A model generated the notes under the pieces. The model saw only the letters and a program-made list of their open reading frames with translations, was not told where the DNA came from and did no database searches. Made by a program: the position numbers and the translations under genes. 64,000 nucleotides of DNA from Aridibaculum aurantiacum (GTDB lineage: Bacteria; Bacteroidota; Bacteroidia; Chitinophagales; Chitinophagaceae), in assembly GCF_017355875.1 (NCBI RefSeq), contig NZ_JAFEWC010000004.1:76989-140988 (forward strand). The letters are read 5' to 3'. This document shows, piece by piece, positions 61,288 through 64,000 of this stretch (its first letter is position 1; each line of letters begins with the position of its first letter).

Positions 61288-63726
61288 ATGCACCCATCTT
61301 CCCGTTCTTTTAATAGAACAACCCTTAAGCGTAGTTTACTTGCTTCTTACACGTTCCTGTTGTTATCAATTTTTACTGGATCTTTTGCTCAGCAGCGTAC
61401 CGTTACCATTTCTGTAGTTGATAATACCAAACAAGCTGTTCCTTTTGCTACAACCAAAGCACTACTTGCCTCAGATACACTAATGGTTGTACAGAAAGTT
61501 ACTGATAGTACAGGCGTGGCTCGTTTCCAGCTTCAGCAAGGAGCGCAGTATATACTGCGTGCTACTTCTGTAAACTTCCTGGAAGCGGAGAAAAAGATAG
61601 TGGTAACAGGTGACAACAGGTTTAGTATTTCCCTTTCGCCAGCTGCATCTACACTTGGTGGTGTAGTGGTTACTGCCAGCAGGCCGCTCATGCGACAGGA
61701 AGATGACAAGACAATTGTAGACCCTGAAGCACTTGCTGTAAGCAGCACCAATGCCTACGAGATCCTGGAGAAAACGCCGGGCTTATTTGTAGACCAGGAT
61801 GGTAATGTATACCTGAGCAGTACAACACCTGCACGTATCTACATCAATGGCAGGGAGCAGCGGATGAGCGCACAGGACCTGGCAACCATGCTGAAGAGTT
61901 TGCCTCCTAACTCTATTCAAAACATTGAGATATTACGTACACCTTCTGCACGGTACGATGCAAGTGGTGGTGGTGGTATAGTGAACGTGGTGCTGAAAAA
62001 AGGGGTACGCATTGGATTGACAGGAAGTGTGAATGCCGGCTTCAATCAGGGGCGGTATGGCAACCAGTTTGCGGGATTGAACCTGAACAACAGCAGTGGC
62101 AAACTGAGCAGTTATATCAACCTGCAGTACACACGTCGGAAGTCGTATGATAATATCATCACCAATCGACTTTTCGCTGCTGATTCTTTGCTTAGTCAAA
62201 ATGCCAATACCGTTTATCCGGGTAGTAGTTTTTATATAGGTGGCGGATTGGGATACGAGATCAACAAGAAATGGGAGATCAGCTACGATGGCCGTCTTAG
62301 CCTGAACCGTTTTGATAATGCTACCATCAACAGCTCGCAGATAAATAAGATTAGCAATGGACAGTTGATCACATCGAACCTTGCTAACGTAAATAATACA
62401 GGTACCAATTCAACTATTTCCCAAGCTATATCTACAAAGTACAAGATCGATAGTCTTGGCTCGGAGTGGACCAATGACTTCTCTTACACAGGTACGCCAG
62501 GCAGTAGTCACCAGGACTTTGGGACTTTCTTCAATCAACCTGCTAGGGAACCTTTCTTAGGTGCTGGTGACATCAACACGCGCTTCAACTTTTTTAGCGC
62601 CGCCAGTAATGTGCTTTGGAAGCTGCCAAAAAAACTAACATTGGAAGCTGGTGTTAAATCAACGGTTGCCAGCTTTAGAAATACTACGGATTTCTTCAGG
62701 CAAATAAACGGCAACATGTTGCCAGATGCTGTTCGTACTGCGGCTTACCGTTACAATGAGAACATCAATGCTGCATTTTTACAAGGCTCCAAAACAATAG
62801 CTGGTATAACCCTGAAAGTGGGAACAAGGCTGGAGAATACAAACATGCAAGGTAACCAGATGGTGCCCAAGGATACCTCTTTCAATATCCATCGCACCGA
62901 CCTTTTTCCTTATGTGTATATCAGCCGCAACCTGATGACCATAATGAGCTATGAGCTGAGGGCTTACCTGGTGTACCGACGCACTATCAGCCGCCCTGGA
63001 TACGAGCTGCTCAATCCATTTCCGCGGTTCATAGACCAGTACATGTTTGAAACAGGAAACCCTTCTTTGCGGCCGCAGTTCACGCAGAATTACGAGGCCA
63101 ACATCTCTGTGAATGAGCGTCCCATTTTTGCGTTAGGTGTAAATGAAACAAAAGACATTTTTACAAACGTGATATACCAGGCTGACACCAGCAGGAGCCT
63201 TGCTTACCGCACCTACGACAACTTGGGCACCAACAAAGAAACTTACTTCAGGTTGATAGGTGCCATTCCGCCGGGTAAACGATATTTTATAGTAGTAGGC
63301 GGACAGTACAACCATAACTTCTATAATGGCCGCTACGAAAACAGCCCGCTGCAGTTTAAGCGCGGAAGCTGGTCAATCTTTAGTTACCAGACCTTGCGCA
63401 TCACGCCTAATACACAGTTTGTGTTGAATGGTTTTGCGCGCTTCAATGGGCAATTGCAGTTCTACGAACTCAGCTCCTTTGGCGCACTTAATCTTAGCAT
63501 CAACCAGCAGTTCCTGAAAAAGAAGTTGATGGTGTCTTTAAGTGCTACTGATGTATTCTTTACCAACAACAATAACTTCAGTCTGCAGCAAGGGACCGTA
63601 AATGCCACCGGCTACCGTGAAAGTGATACGCGCCGCTTTGGGCTGAACATCCGCTACAACTTTGGTTTACGTAAAAAAGAAGAAAATAACTTCCTGAATA
63701 TTGAAAGCCCGGAGAAAGCTCAATAG
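61288..63726 (+). CDS. Outer-membrane beta-barrel receptor (TonB-dependent type)
   Basis: The 812-residue product has a signal peptide (residues about 15-35), a CarboxypepD-reg-like domain (residues 36-125), a plug domain with NAYEILEKTPGLFVDQDGNVYLSS and GGGGIVNVVLK, and a long C-terminal beta-barrel of the type annotated outer_membrane_beta-barrel_3. It is probably an outer-membrane transporter, perhaps TonB-driven, or a ligand-binding protein, but no SusD partner is adjacent. The C terminus does not end in a classical aromatic residue. A strong bidirectional terminator follows. Confidence 0.88.
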   Translation: MHPSSRSFNRTTLKRSLLASYTFLLLSIFTGSFAQQRTVTISVVDNTKQAVPFATTKALLASDTLMVVQKVTDSTGVARFQLQQGAQYILRATSVNFLEAEKKIVVTGDNRFSISLSPAASTLGGVVVTASRPLMRQEDDKTIVDPEALAVSSTNAYEILEKTPGLFVDQDGNVYLSSTTPARIYINGREQRMSAQDLATMLKSLPPNSIQNIEILRTPSARYDASGGGGIVNVVLKKGVRIGLTGSVNAGFNQGRYGNQFAGLNLNNSSGKLSSYINLQYTRRKSYDNIITNRLFAADSLLSQNANTVYPGSSFYIGGGLGYEINKKWEISYDGRLSLNRFDNATINSSQINKISNGQLITSNLANVNNTGTNSTISQAISTKYKIDSLGSEWTNDFSYTGTPGSSHQDFGTFFNQPAREPFLGAGDINTRFNFFSAASNVLWKLPKKLTLEAGVKSTVASFRNTTDFFRQINGNMLPDAVRTAAYRYNENINAAFLQGSKTIAGITLKVGTRLENTNMQGNQMVPKDTSFNIHRTDLFPYVYISRNLMTIMSYELRAYLVYRRTISRPGYELLNPFPRFIDQYMFETGNPSLRPQFTQNYEANISVNERPIFALGVNETKDIFTNVIYQADTSRSLAYRTYDNLGTNKETYFRLIGAIPPGKRYFIVVGGQYNHNFYNGRYENSPLQFKRGSWSIFSYQTLRITPNTQFVLNGFARFNGQLQFYELSSFGALNLSINQQFLKKKLMVSLSATDVFFTNNNNFSLQQGTVNATGYRESDTRRFGLNIRYNFGLRKKEENNFLNIESPEKAQ

Positions 63727-63742
63727 AGAAATAAACATCAAT

Positions 63743-63774
63743 AAAAAAACCACCCTGGACTGGGTGGTTTTTTT
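63743..63774. terminator. Bidirectional terminator after the receptor gene
   Basis: A 13-bp stem, AAAAAAACCACCC with GGGTGGTTTTTTT, has T runs on both strands and lies between convergent genes. Confidence 0.85.
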
Positions 63775-63791
63775 ATTTAGAGCGAACGAGT

Positions 63792-64000
63792 TTATTTAGC
63801 CTCGTTAGCTATCCTTACTTGTTCTAACCTTTTTACATAGGTCTCTATCCAGTTCTTATAAGTTCCTGTAGACTTAGCATTTCCATATTGTTTTCCTTGC
63901 AGCCTGTCTACTACATCGTAATTAAAAGTGAAGCTGGGCGCCATCCTCGACATGCCCATATTCACAGCTTCAGTGTACCTGACGGTAGTGCGAAACATGT
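63792..64000 (-). CDS. C-terminal part of an unidentified protein, continues beyond the window
   Basis: The frame is open from the right edge to a TAA at 63792-63794 and gives the last 68 residues, ending KRLEQVRIANEAK. It contains SRMAPSFTFNYDVVDR and looks soluble and helical at its end. I do not recognise the family. The ATG at 63996-63998 is probably internal. The terminator at 63743-63774 lies just downstream, consistent with a true gene end. Confidence 0.6.
   Translation of the reverse strand, partial: MFRTTVRYTEAVNMGMSRMAPSFTFNYDVVDRLQGKQYGNAKSTGTYKNWIETYVKRLEQVRIANEAK

Overview
The window looks like chromosome from a member of the Bacteroidota, most likely near the Chitinophagaceae. 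Grounds: many genes are preceded by the Bacteroidota -7 box TAnnTTTG; there are GLPGLI, DUF6702, DUF4861 and DUF5117-type proteins, an outer-membrane beta-barrel receptor of the TonB/CarboxypepD-reg type, and a DUF6702 - HupE/UreJ - M1 peptidase trio. I see no rRNA operon, canonical tRNA, CRISPR array, transposase or prophage structural gene.

Layout. 1-4.4 kb: a truncated sensor kinase, a GLPGLI protein, an RhlE-like DEAD-box helicase and two small hypothetical proteins. 4.4-16.5 kb: a long co-directional glycan locus with SDR, NDP-sugar epimerase, a glycosidase-epimerase fusion, MDR dehydrogenase, Gfo/Idh oxidoreductase, GT4, three tandem CgeB-like glycosyltransferases, a methyltransferase and an NlpC/P60 lipoprotein. 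Several junctions overlap, so most of it is probably one operon building and modifying a surface or secreted glycan. 16.8-29.7 kb: a nuclease-like hypothetical, amidase, META lipoprotein, Hbd, SDR, LpxD, RluE-like pseudouridine synthase, JmjC-like cupin, KorB, haloperoxidase-like lipoprotein, CMD protein, acyl-CoA dehydrogenase and its MarR regulator. 29.8-34.6 kb: alpha/beta hydrolase, GT2, O-antigen-ligase-like protein, Wzz-like protein and an Lrp regulator.

34.7-37.4 kb is the most unusual stretch. Three tandem RNA units have tRNA acceptor, D, anticodon-like and T arms, but each carries a 90-99 nt variable region containing a further hairpin (GNRA-closed in two of the three). AT-rich inverted repeats separate the units and a strong terminator follows them. 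Next come AlkB and a homologue of the HMUDK_hel / alpha-glutamyl-putrescinyl-thymine pyrophosphorylase group, a family known from phage thymine hypermodification. A functional link between the RNAs and these genes is inference only.

37.5-64 kb is mostly housekeeping and accessory functions: DUF4861, PPK2, a GreA/B-like protein, GNAT, a large zinc metalloprotease, hydrolases, aldo/keto reductase, an ankyrin protein, a small cytochrome c, an SplB-like radical SAM enzyme, MtfA-like peptidase, M1 peptidase, CAP protein, vWA protein, a short asparaginase, DUF3089 hydrolase, APC permease and a beta-barrel receptor. Strong bidirectional terminators lie between several convergent pairs.
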